A stretch of 15,335 nucleotides of DNA from Lachnospiraceae bacterium UBA1753 (GCA_002317595.1 DCHL01000171.1:30208-45542); one strand, 5' to 3'; counted from the first letter of the stretch, positions 1-8,600 are shown. The notes: a model not told the origin generated them from the sequence alone. Numbers and translations are program-made.

Positions 1-3
1 TGA

Positions 4-197
4 TTCATCGGGATTTTGATTTCTTAGGTTTTGCGATGAACGCAGGTTGCTTTGATTCATCGGGATTTTGATTTCTTAGGATTCTCGATGACGGCAAACT
101 GCTATATTTCATCGGTATTTTTGCCTTCTCAAGATTCCCGATGAATACCCCGGCAACGGTTCATCGATTTCCCTGCTTTCTCAGGATTCCCGATGAA
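4..197. repeat. Four-unit tandem hairpin array, 52-bp period
   Basis: Four degenerate units begin at 4, 56, 108 and 160, so the period is exactly 52 bp. Each unit is an inverted repeat of about 36-38 bp with arms of the type TTCATCGGG and CCCGATGAA, around a loop rich in TTTCT(T/C)AGG. An unlike spacer of about 14 bp follows each one. Units 3 and 4 have the best right arm (CCCGATGAA); units 1 and 2 have decayed right arms. The array begins at the window edge and may continue to the left. It contains no plausible gene. It is not CRISPR-like, because the units differ from each other internally and the spacers are too short. Function is unknown; see the array at 9291-9619 for a similar layout. 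Confidence 0.85.
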
Positions 198-222
198 ATG
201 TCGCATAATTCTCATACGAGGC

Positions 223-256
223 AAAAAAGAAAACTGCCACATCAGATGCGACAGTT
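223..256 (-). terminator. Intrinsic terminator
   Basis: Read on the minus strand, a 10-bp stem (AACTGTCGCA pairing with TGTGGCAGTT, two G-U pairs) closes a short loop and runs into TTCTTTTTT. This is a good Rho-independent terminator. It ends whatever is transcribed leftward from the 390-500 region, either the proposed small RNA or read-through from the hydratase gene. Its stem sequence resembles the terminators at 13467-13506 and 15197-15234. Confidence 0.8.
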
Positions 257-390
257 CCTTCTAATTTTCTCTTAATAATTCATCCCCAAAATCCCCCGAA
301 AATGAGGAGTGCCGTGAGCCCCTCGCGAAGCCCACGGCGTATTATGAAAAAATTTATCTATTGTTCAATTACCTTCTCTCGAACAATTGC
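223..390 (-). ncRNA. Putative small RNA, copy 1 (stem-loop with anti-Shine-Dalgarno block)
   Basis: This is a proposed leftward transcript from a promoter near 392-408 to the terminator at 223-256. In order it would contain a 7-bp hairpin (ATTGTTC with GAACAAT), a U-rich block ending in TTTTTTCAT (about 344-353), a strong stem-loop at 311-338 (GCCGTG with CACGGC), and a C/U-rich block with CTCCTC then ATTTTCGGGGG (292-309). The last three parts recur in the same order at 9711-9768. On the opposite strand the same DNA reads GAGGAG, hairpin, then an ATG at 344 opening a 29-codon frame that begins MKKFIYCS. A peptide gene with a hairpin between ribosome binding site and start codon is therefore an alternative. 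No match to a named RNA family was recognised. Promoter, ends and coding strand are all inferred. Confidence 0.45.
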
Positions 391-391
391 A

Positions 392-445
392 ATTCTATCA
401 GTATTATATGAACAAATTATGAACGCAATATGAATTAGTGGTAAA
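392..445 (-). promoter_or_regulatory. Tandem 11-bp repeats resembling PhoP boxes, with -10 element
   Basis: On the minus strand TTCATA occurs at 429-434, 418-423 and 407-412, exactly 11 bp apart, preceded in register by TTTACC at 440-445. Direct repeats of TT(A/C/T)ACA-like hexamers with five-base gaps are the known layout of PhoP binding sites in Firmicutes. A -10 element follows, either TATAAT (403-408, overlapping the last repeat) or TAGAAT (392-397). No good -35 hexamer is present, which fits an activator-dependent promoter. Assignment to PhoP is by analogy only. Confidence 0.45.
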
Positions 446-499
446 TGTTTACAAAAAACCTTTTCATCTCCTCGTTTTTATGGAAATATTTCACAAAAA

Positions 500-2848
500 C
501 TATATTCTGTTGTAATTAATCAGGCAACCCTTGAGAATGATGCTTCTCTCGTCGTCTGTCAGATCGCCGAGCTTAAGGGTAAATTCCTTAAGGCCTGCAG
601 ATGTCACAACGTATGCCGCCATCTCAGACTTCTTCTCTTCTACTGCAGCCCTGATTCCAGGTACGAAGATATAGTCATGATTCTTGAAGGGAAGCTCGCC
701 CTCATCGATGATGAAAGGAAGCATACCCCAGTTAATGAGGTTAGAGCGGTATCTCTTGGTTGCATACTCATTTGCAATATTTGCCCATCCGCCGAGAACC
801 TTCTGGCATGATGCCGCCTGCTCTCTTGCAGAACCATCTCCTGGCTTAACCGCAAAGATTGTACTTCCGATTCCTGTGTTGGCTGCGCTAACATCAGCAA
901 AATCCTTCTTGATAGCTGCGATTACGGGAGCCAGCTCTGAAACTGCCTCAGAAGCGTCAACACCGTTACCAAGGGATGCATCGTTAAATACATATGAATC
1001 AGCTCCGGCAATTACATCGATTCCAGCCTCTCTTGCCTTCTCTGCTCTCTGAACAGCCTTGGCAAGTCCTACATAAGCGGGATCCTTTCTTGAGAGTGCA
1101 AACTCTGCAAGTCCAAGAGGGTTAGATCTGTATGATGATGTCTCACCTGAAGGAATGAGCTCGTCAGTAGTAGTAACAGGATCATGGATCTCAGATACAA
1201 CCTTAAGTACAAGGTTATCTGTGAGTGCTACCATTGAAGGCCAGTCCTTGATGTTGGGACCAAACTTAATCTCCGTGTCAGGATCTGCAACACCCTTTGA
1301 ATCAAATACTCTGTTCTCGTAGATTCTTGAATCAAAGAAGTACTTATACTTAGTGAAATCTCCAACAAACTCTGTAGCGGGAGTAAGAACACCCTTATTT
1401 GCTGCAGTAGCTGCAATTGAACGGGCATCCATAAGTGCAACAGAAGAAATCTGACCGTTCTGGAGCTTAGAGCCTTCACGGTTAGGGAAGTTTCTTGTTG
1501 AGTGACGGATTGAGAATGCATTGTTTGCAGGTGTGTCTCCAGCACCAAAGCAGGGACCACAGAATGCTGTCTTGAGCACTGCACCAGTCTCAAGAAGTGA
1601 TGCTGCACATCCGTTCTTCATAAGCTCCATATATACAGGTGTTGATGCGGGATATACAGAAAGTGTGAACTCGTCAGCACCGATGTACTTGCCCTTAAGG
1701 ATATCTGCAGCTGCACAGATATTCTCAAATCCACCACCAGCACAACCAGCGATGATACCCTGCTCAACAACGAACTTTCCATTTACAACCTTATCCTGAA
1801 GTGAGTAAGGAACCTGTCCATCAAGGGAAATCTTTGCTCTCTCCTCAACATCATGAAGAATGTCTGCAAGATTTGCATTAACCTCCTCAATTGTATATGT
1901 GTTGCTGGGATGGAAGGGCATTGCAATCATAGGCTTGATTGCTGAGAGGTCAATCTCAATTACGCCGTCGTAGTAAGCAACAGGAGCGGGATCGAGCTTC
2001 TTAAAGTCGCCCTTTCTTCCGTGGATCTCATAGAACTCCTCGATGTTGGCATCGGTCTTCCAGATAGATGACAGACAGGTTGTCTCTGTTGTCATTACAT
2101 CGACACCAATCCTGAAATCTGCTGAGAGTGAAGAAACTCCAGGTCCAACAAACTCCATCACCTTATTTTTTACATAACCATTCTTAAATACTGCACCAAT
2201 TATAGCAAGTGCCACATCCTGAGGGCCAACTCCCTTTGCAGGCTCACCCTTCATATATACAGCCACAACACCGGGCATATCGATATCATATGTCTGATTA
2301 AGAAGCTGCTTAACGAGCTCAGGACCACCCTCGCCCATGGCCATTGTACCAAGCGCTCCATAACGAGTGTGCGAGTCAGAACCGAGAATCATGCGGCCAC
2401 CGCCGGCAAGCATCTCTCTTGCAAACTGATGAATGACTGCCTGATGAGGGGGAACATAGATTCCACCATACTTTTTAGCACAGGTAAGTCCAAATACATG
2501 GTCGTCCTCATTGATGGTTCCGCCAACTGCACAGAGTGAATTGTGACAGTTTGTCAGTACATAAGGCATGGGGAACTTCTCAAGGCCAGAAGCTCTTGCT
2601 GTCTGAATGATTCCGACAAAAGTAATATCATGGGAGGTAAGCTTGTCAAATCTGATCTTAAGCTTATCCATATTGTCTGATGTATTATGTGCCTTAAGGA
2701 TTCCATATCCGATGGTCCCGCGCTTAGCAACATCCTTTGTCACCTCGGCACCTGTCTTGCTCTTGATTGCAGCAATGGCCTCAGGGCCGTCGGGAATCAG
2801 TTCAGTTCCGTCAAGCAGGTATGCTCCGCCTTCATAGAGATTGATCAT
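500..2848 (-). CDS. Aconitase-superfamily hydratase, YbhJ-like
   Basis: This 782-residue protein has the full aconitase fold order. The [4Fe-4S] ligand cysteines are visible at Cys369 (AGCAGGGFEN) and at Cys430 and Cys433 (FCGPCFGAGD). The SDSH motif is at 157-160, and a swivel-domain motif GDGSAREQAA lies at 670-679, where classical aconitases have GSSREHA. The catalytic serine position is kept but the next serine is alanine. Length and these variations fit the YbhJ-type hydratase branch better than standard citrate aconitase, so citrate/isocitrate isomerisation is possible but unproven. No citrate synthase or isocitrate dehydrogenase gene is nearby. The start is fixed by AGGAGGAAAAGGAT directly upstream. 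It lies downstream of glgP but has its own promoter and two TGTATACA palindromes. Confidence 0.88.
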   Translation of the reverse strand: MINLYEGGAYLLDGTELIPDGPEAIAAIKSKTGAEVTKDVAKRGTIGYGILKAHNTSDNMDKLKIRFDKLTSHDITFVGIIQTARASGLEKFPMPYVLTNCHNSLCAVGGTINEDDHVFGLTCAKKYGGIYVPPHQAVIHQFAREMLAGGGRMILGSDSHTRYGALGTMAMGEGGPELVKQLLNQTYDIDMPGVVAVYMKGEPAKGVGPQDVALAIIGAVFKNGYVKNKVMEFVGPGVSSLSADFRIGVDVMTTETTCLSSIWKTDANIEEFYEIHGRKGDFKKLDPAPVAYYDGVIEIDLSAIKPMIAMPFHPSNTYTIEEVNANLADILHDVEERAKISLDGQVPYSLQDKVVNGKFVVEQGIIAGCAGGGFENICAAADILKGKYIGADEFTLSVYPASTPVYMELMKNGCAASLLETGAVLKTAFCGPCFGAGDTPANNAFSIRHSTRNFPNREGSKLQNGQISSVALMDARSIAATAANKGVLTPATEFVGDFTKYKYFFDSRIYENRVFDSKGVADPDTEIKFGPNIKDWPSMVALTDNLVLKVVSEIHDPVTTTDELIPSGETSSYRSNPLGLAEFALSRKDPAYVGLAKAVQRAEKAREAGIDVIAGADSYVFNDASLGNGVDASEAVSELAPVIAAIKKDFADVSAANTGIGSTIFAVKPGDGSAREQAASCQKVLGGWANIANEYATKRYRSNLINWGMLPFIIDEGELPFKNHDYIFVPGIRAAVEEKKSEMAAYVVTSAGLKEFTLKLGDLTDDERSIILKGCLINYNRI

Positions 2849-2872
2849 ATCCTTTTCCTCCTCGTTCTAAAA

Positions 2873-2902
2873 TGTATACACAACTCCTTCATGTATACAC
2901 AA
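2873..2902 (-). promoter_or_regulatory. Twin TGTATACA operator-like repeats upstream of the hydratase
   Basis: The 11-bp sequence TGTATACACAA occurs perfectly twice, at 2873-2883 and 2892-2902, 19 bp apart start to start, which puts both on nearly the same DNA face. Each contains the palindrome TGTATACA, the type of site bound by several dimeric repressors, GntR-family ones among them. The right-hand copy overlaps the proposed -10 of the hydratase gene, so binding there should repress. The same palindrome occurs twice upstream of the AGCS symporter at 13530-15035. The regulator is not in the window. Confidence 0.55.
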
Positions 2903-2920
2903 TCAAAAGATTATTCGCAA
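2892..2920 (-). promoter_or_regulatory. Putative sigma-A promoter of the hydratase gene
   Basis: The -35 hexamer TTGCGA (2915-2920) and -10 hexamer TATACA (2892-2897) are separated by 17 bp. The predicted start would leave a leader of about 37 bases before the ATG at 2848. The -10 lies inside a TGTATACA palindrome. An alternative pair uses TTGTGT and the second TATACA, 18 bp apart, about 19 bp further downstream. Confidence 0.45.
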
Positions 2921-2923
2921 CGA

Positions 2924-2973
2924 GAGGCTGCCACTCTTTGCCGCATTTGGCAGAGCAGACAGCCTCACTTTTT
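2924..2973. terminator. Stem-loop between glgP and the hydratase gene
   Basis: GAGGCTG (2924-2930) pairs with CAGCCTC (2960-2966), with an inner TGCC/GGCA pairing. Its position, 26 bases after the glgP stop, suggests it ends glgP transcription. However, the run of Ts (CTTTTTAC) follows the stem on the plus strand, whereas on the minus strand the stem is followed by TCGTTGCG. Termination of glgP here is therefore uncertain; it may act as a bidirectional terminator or as an RNA-stabilising 3' end. Confidence 0.5.
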
Positions 2974-2992
2974 ACATTATTAGTTGAAAAAA

Positions 2993-5482
2993 TTACTTTG
3001 CACGTGATGCGCGCTTCTTGGGAATCTTAACCTTGTCAAGATGCCAGATCTCATCAACATACTCCTGAATCGTACGGTCTGAAGAGAACTTACCAACGCA
3101 TGCAACATTGAGGATTGCACTCTTAGCCCATGCCTTCTCATCTCTGTATGCCTTCTCAACTCTCTCCTGAGCCTCTGCATATGAGCGGAAGTCCTTGAGG
3201 ATAAAGTATGTATCAGCCCTGCTTGTGCACTGTGTGTTGAGCAGTGAGTTGTAGAGGTCACGGAATCTCTCCGGATTATCTGCTGAGTATGTACCGTTGA
3301 TGAGCTGCATGAGTACGTTTCTCACATCAGCATCATTGTTGAAGATTTCCTGAGGGTTATATCCACCGTTATTCTCAAAGTCGATTACTTCCTGTGAAGA
3401 AAGACCGAAGATAAATGCGTTATCCTCACCAACCTCTTCTACGATCTCAACGTTAGCACCATCCATTGTTCCAAGTGTAAGGGCACCATTAAGCATGAAC
3501 TTCATGTTACCTGTACCAGATGCCTCCTTGGAAGCTGTAGAAATCTGCTCAGAAACATCAGCTGCTGCAAAAATCCACTCTGCGTTAGATACACGGTAAT
3601 CCTCGATGAATACAACCTTAATCTTATTGTTGATAGATGCATCATTGTTGATTACATCTGCAACAGAGTTGATAAGCTTGATTGTAAGCTTAGCATTCTT
3701 GTATCCAGCGGCTGCCTTAGCACCGAAGATAAATGTACGAGGGTAGAAGTCCATTCCAGGATTAGCCTTCAGTGTATTGTAGAGATACATTACATGAAGG
3801 ATATTGAGGAACTGTCTCTTGTACTCGTGAAGTCTCTTAACCTGTACATCGAAGATTGATCTAGGGTCAACCTCAATTCCATTATTCTCAAGAATATACT
3901 CAGCAAGGCGAACCTTGTTCTGGTACTTGATGTTCATGAACTCCTGCTGAGCCTTCTTATCATCAGCGTATACCTTAAGCTTTGACATCTGAGAGAGGTC
4001 TGTGATCCACTCATCTCCGATGTGGGCTGTAACCCACTTAGCAAGCTTCGGGTTTCCATGAAGAAGGAAACGACGCTGTGTGATACCGTTTGTCTTATTG
4101 TTGAACTTCTCAGGCATCATCTCGTAGAAGTCGCGAAGCTCCTGATTCTTAAGAATCTCTGTGTGAAGTCTTGCAACACCGTTTACTGAATAGCCTGCAC
4201 AGATTGCAAGGTGAGCCATCTTAACCTGTCCATCATAGATGATAGCCATCTTGCGGATCTTCTCCTGATTTCCAGGATACTTAGCTGCGATCTCGCCAAC
4301 AAAGCGGCGGTTAATCTCTTCAACAATCTGGTAAACTCTGGGAAGAAGACGTGAGAAAAGCTCAATGGGCCACTTCTCAAGAGCCTCAGCCATGATTGTA
4401 TGGTTTGTGTATGCACAGGTCTTGGTTGTTACTTCCCAAGCCTCGTCCCATGTAAGCTTGTAGTCATCCATAAGGATTCTCATAAGCTCAGCGATTGCAA
4501 CAGTGGGATGTGTATCGTTAAGCTGGAAGGTAACCTTCTCATGGAACTTACGAATATCATCATGAGAGCGCATATACTTTGCAACTGCTTCCTGAACAGA
4601 TGCAGAGATGAAGAAGTACTGCTGCTTAAGTCTGAGTTCCTTACCTGCATAGTGATTGTCATTGGGATAAAGTACTTCAACGATATTTCTTGCGAGGTTC
4701 TCCTGCTCAACAGCCTTTCTGTAATCACCCTGGTCAAAAGAATCAAGCTGGAAGCACTCAATAGGCTCAGCATCCCAGATTCTGAGAGTATTTACAACGC
4801 GGTTGCCGTAACCAACGATAGGCATATCAAAAGGAATTGCCTTTACTGACTGATATCCTTCCTGATGGAAATGCTGACGGCCAGTAGAATCAGTATCAAC
4901 TGCTACATATCCACCGAACTTTACTTCCTTAGCGTACTCAGGACGACGAAGCTCGAAAGGATTGCCATTTGCAAGCCAGTTATCAGGAACCTCTACCTGG
5001 TAACCATCTCTGATAGCCTGCTTGAACATACCATAGCGGTAACGGATACCACATCCGTATGCTGAGTAGCCAAGAGTTGCAAGTGAATCAAGGAAACATG
5101 CTGCAAGACGGCCAAGACCACCGTTACCAAGAGCTGCATCTCTCTCCTGATCCTCAAGGGCATTGAGATTAACTCCCATCTCCTTGAGTGCCTTTGCAAC
5201 ATCCTCATACATCTGAAGATTGATAAGGTTGTTACCAAAAGCTCTTCCCATAAGGAACTCCATTGACAGATAGTAAACAGTCTTGGGGTCCTTCTTGTCG
5301 TATTCCTTCTGTGTTGCCATCCAGTCCTCAATGATGCGCTCCTTCACAGCGAAGCATACAGCATTGAAAATCTGAAGCTCTGATGCCTCATCAAGATTCT
5401 TACGATAAAGCACACGAACATTATTTTTAACTTCCTTCTTAAAGGCTTCCTTGTCAAAGCCTGTAGGGGTAGCAATAGCCAT
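2993..5482 (-). CDS. glgP: Glycogen/starch/maltodextrin phosphorylase
   Basis: This enzyme releases glucose-1-phosphate from alpha-1,4-glucans using phosphate, in the cytoplasm. The 829-residue length is normal for the family (GT35). The pyridoxal-phosphate signature EASGTGNMKF is at 653-662 with the Schiff-base lysine at 661. The substrate and phosphate region VKRLHEYKRQ is at 548-557, and the N-terminal part carries DAALGNGGLGRLAACFLDS (115-133). The start has AAAGGAGG upstream and fits the family N-terminus. The C-terminus is lysine/arginine rich (PKKRASRAK). It lies 128 bp from the ileS stop with its own promoter. No other glycogen gene is in the window. Whether glycogen or shorter maltodextrin is the main substrate cannot be told from sequence. 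Confidence 0.97.
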   Translation of the reverse strand: MAIATPTGFDKEAFKKEVKNNVRVLYRKNLDEASELQIFNAVCFAVKERIIEDWMATQKEYDKKDPKTVYYLSMEFLMGRAFGNNLINLQMYEDVAKALKEMGVNLNALEDQERDAALGNGGLGRLAACFLDSLATLGYSAYGCGIRYRYGMFKQAIRDGYQVEVPDNWLANGNPFELRRPEYAKEVKFGGYVAVDTDSTGRQHFHQEGYQSVKAIPFDMPIVGYGNRVVNTLRIWDAEPIECFQLDSFDQGDYRKAVEQENLARNIVEVLYPNDNHYAGKELRLKQQYFFISASVQEAVAKYMRSHDDIRKFHEKVTFQLNDTHPTVAIAELMRILMDDYKLTWDEAWEVTTKTCAYTNHTIMAEALEKWPIELFSRLLPRVYQIVEEINRRFVGEIAAKYPGNQEKIRKMAIIYDGQVKMAHLAICAGYSVNGVARLHTEILKNQELRDFYEMMPEKFNNKTNGITQRRFLLHGNPKLAKWVTAHIGDEWITDLSQMSKLKVYADDKKAQQEFMNIKYQNKVRLAEYILENNGIEVDPRSIFDVQVKRLHEYKRQFLNILHVMYLYNTLKANPGMDFYPRTFIFGAKAAAGYKNAKLTIKLINSVADVINNDASINNKIKVVFIEDYRVSNAEWIFAAADVSEQISTASKEASGTGNMKFMLNGALTLGTMDGANVEIVEEVGEDNAFIFGLSSQEVIDFENNGGYNPQEIFNNDADVRNVLMQLINGTYSADNPERFRDLYNSLLNTQCTSRADTYFILKDFRSYAEAQERVEKAYRDEKAWAKSAILNVACVGKFSSDRTIQEYVDEIWHLDKVKIPKKRASRAK

Positions 5483-5524
5483 TCGACTTCCTCCTTTGCT
5501 GAAGATACAAATATAACAGTGTAA

Positions 5525-5553
5525 ATTCTACTAAATAAGGGGTGGTTTCGCAA
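5525..5553 (-). promoter_or_regulatory. Putative sigma-A promoter of glgP
   Basis: The -35 hexamer TTGCGA (5548-5553) and -10 hexamer TAGAAT (5525-5530) are 17 bp apart. Predicted transcription starts about 35 bases before the glgP ATG. The -35 element lies in the downstream arm of the inverted repeat at 5539-5594, so the glgP promoter and the ileS 3' hairpin share DNA. Confidence 0.6.
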
Positions 5554-5594
5554 GGTTTCGCCGAATTTTCGGGACTTTTGCGAAAAACACCCCC
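5539..5594. terminator. Inverted repeat between ileS and glgP, probable ileS terminator
   Basis: On the minus strand GGGGTGTTTTTCGCAA (about 5579-5594) pairs imperfectly with TTGCGAAACCACCCC (5539-5553), followed by TTATTT. An inner inverted repeat, CCGAA and TTCGG with two bases between, sits in the loop. The T run is weak, so termination of ileS may be partial and glgP may receive read-through. The lower arm carries the glgP -35 element. Confidence 0.55.
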
Positions 5595-5610
5595 TATCAT
5601 TAGATTTTAT

Positions 5611-8600
5611 TTAGTTCTTTTTTACACCGATTGTGACCTTTTCACCGTTAACGTTCCACTCTTTTGAAGTTCCGTCCATACTACCAACTACGATTTCTGT
5701 AGCAAGAACCTTTCCAGAAATGGCTTCCTTATTGGCAACTGCAAGGGCCTGAAGCTTCTCATTTCCGTTCATGTATACGTTAATTCTGTCTGTTACTTCA
5801 AAGTCAATATCCTTCCTCATAGTCTGGATCTTTGAAATTATCTCGAGTACAAATCCCTCTTCAATAAGCTCATCAGACAGGTTGGTATCAAGAACAACAG
5901 TCACGCTGCCATCCTCCTGGGATACATAGCCTTCCTTCTGAGTCATCTCGATGAGGAGATCCTCCTCTGCAAGGGCAACCTCAACATCACCGACGTTGAA
6001 CTTAAGCGCACCCTCGCTCTTTAATGTATCCATTGCAGCATTTCCATCGAGAGTCTCAAGATACTGCTTGATACCACCGAGCTGCTTTCCATACTTAGGG
6101 CCTACTGTTTTAAGCTGAGGTTTAAATGCATATGAAGTGAAGTCTCTTACATCATCTGTGAAGGCAATATTTTTTACATTGAGCTCGTCCTTGATGATGT
6201 CTGCATAGTAGCCCTCAAGCACCTTGTCTGCCTTGACAAACATCTGTCCGATAGGCTGACGGTTCTTGATATTGGATGCATTTCTGCAGGCACGTCCCAT
6301 AACAACGATTTCAAGAATCTCTTCCATAGCATCCTCAAGGTCCTTATCGATGAACTTCCTGTCAGGAACAGGGAAGTCACAAAGGTGGATTGACTCGGGA
6401 GCGCTGCTGTCAACACTGCATACGAGATTCTGGTAGATTTCTTCTGTCATGAATGGAATCATGGGAGCTGCTGCCTTTGAAATCTCAACAAGTGCTGTAT
6501 ACAACGTCATATAGGCATTAATCTTATCCTGCTCCATTCCCTTAGCCCAGAAACGCTCACGGCTACGGCGTACATACCAGTTTGACATCTCGTCAACAAA
6601 GTCATTAAGTACTCTTGCTGCCTCAGGAATCTTGTATCCGCCAAGATTCTCGTCAACAAGACCAACAGCTGTGTTGAGCTTAGAGAGAAGCCACTTATCC
6701 ATTACGTTAAGCTTGTCATAGTCAAGCTCGTACTTTGTAGGATCGAAGTTATCAATATCAGCGTAGAGCACATAGAATGCGTAGGTATTCCAAAGTGTTC
6801 CAAGGAACTTACGCTCCTTCTCCTGAACTGCCTTTCCATCAAACCTGTTAGGAAGCCAAGGTGCAGAGTTAATGTAGAAATACCAGCGTACTGCATCTGC
6901 GCCGTAGGTCTCAAGAGCCTCGAAGGGATCAACTGCGTTGCCCTTTGACTTACTCATCTTCTCGCCGTTCTCATCAAGAACAAGTCCGAGAACGATAACA
7001 TTCTCATAGGGTGACTTGTTGAAGAGGAGTGTAGACTCAGCCATAAGTGAGTAGAACCAACCTCTTGTCTGGTCAACAGCCTCTGAGATGAACTGTGCAG
7101 GGAACTGCTGCTCAAAGAGGTCCTTGTTCTCGAAGGGATAGTGATGCTGAGCGAAGGGCATTGCTCCTGAATCGAACCAGCAGTCAATAACCTCTGGAAC
7201 TCTCTTCATGGAACCGCCACACTCAGGACAGTTGCAGGTAAACTCATCAATATAAGGTCTGTGAAGCTCTACAGAGAGAGCGTCCTCGCGGCCTGATGCA
7301 GCCTTAAGGTCCTCTCTTGATCCGATACAGATCTGCTTTCCACAGTCAGGACACTCCCAGATGTTGAGAGGTGTTCCCCAGTAACGGTTACGTGAAACGC
7401 CCCAATCCTGAATATTCTCAAGCCAGTTACCGAAACGTCCCTCTCCGATTGTAGGAGGGATCCAGTTAACCGTCTTATTGTTTCTTACAAGGTCATCTCT
7501 TACTGCGGTCATCTTGATGAACCATGACTCGCGTGCAAAGTAGAGAAGTGGTGTATCACATCTCCAGCAATGAGGGTAATCATGCTCAACCTTGGGAGCT
7601 GAGAAGAGTATTCCTCTTGCATCGAGTTCCTTAAGAACCTCAGGGTCACAGTTTACAGCACCTGCTTCTATTTCCTTCTGGGTAGGCTTAGCACGCATTC
7701 CTGCAAAAGGAGTCTCCTCCTTCATTACACCGTGCTCATCAACCATCTGAACGAAGGGTGCGTCATACTTACGTCCAACTCTTGCATCGTCCTCACCAAA
7801 TGCGGGAGCGATGTGTACGATACCTGTACCATCTGACATTGTTACATAATCATCGCAGTATACAAAGAACGCCTTCTTATGCTGCTTTGCAGCGCAGTCT
7901 GCAGCACACTGGTAAAGAGGCTCGTACTCCTTGTACTCAAGGTCCTTACCTGTGTAAGTCTCAAGGATTTCATATGCAGGTACTCCCTCTTCTCTCTGGA
8001 TTGCGCCAAGAACAGAATCAAGAAGTGCCTTTGCCATAATATATGTGTATCCATCAGCCGCCTTAACCTTAGCGTATGTCTCCTCAGGATTTACACAGAG
8101 TGCAATATTTGAAGCGAGTGTCCAGGGTGTTGTTGTCCATGCAAGGAAATATGCATCCTCTCCTGTAATCTTGAATCTGACAACAGCTGTACGCTCCTTG
8201 AGTGTCTTATATCCCTGTGCTACCTCATGCGAAGAAAGAGGTGTTCCACATCTGGGGCAGTAAGGCACAATCTTGAAGCCCTTGTAGAGCAGTCCCTTAT
8301 CCCAGATTGTCTTGAGTGCCCACCACTCAGACTCGATGAAGTCATCATGATATGTTACGTAAGGGTCGTCCATGTCTGCCCAGAATCCAACTGTGCCGGA
8401 GAAATCCTCCCACATTCCCTTGTACTTCCAAACAGATTCCTTACACTCCTTGATGAATGGATCAAGACCGTACTCCTCAATCTGCTCCTTTCCGTCAAGG
8501 CCGAGCTTCTTCTCAACCTCAAGCTCAACAGGAAGTCCGTGTGTATCCCATCCAGCCTTTCTGGGAACCATGTATCCCTTCATTGTGCGGTATCTGGGAA

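Noticed and set aside
4..197. Possible CRISPR array (regular 52-bp spacing)
   Set aside because: Units are not near-identical, spacers are only about 14 bp, the conserved part is a large hairpin, and no cas gene is present.
344..433. Plus-strand 29-codon frame beginning MKKFIYCS
   Set aside because: Not listed as a gene: the counterpart at 9757 has only seven codons with a different ending, and the frame crosses the proposed minus-strand promoter. It is kept as an alternative reading in the findings.
459..481. Minus-strand GAGGAG followed directly by ATGAAAAGG, a possible small gene after the hydratase stop
   Set aside because: There is no spacing between the SD-like sequence and the ATG, and the frame ends after ten codons.
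4400..4849. Plus-strand open frame of 149 codons opposite glgP
   Set aside because: It is antisense to conserved glgP sequence, has no ribosome binding site, and its composition is typical of a shadow frame.
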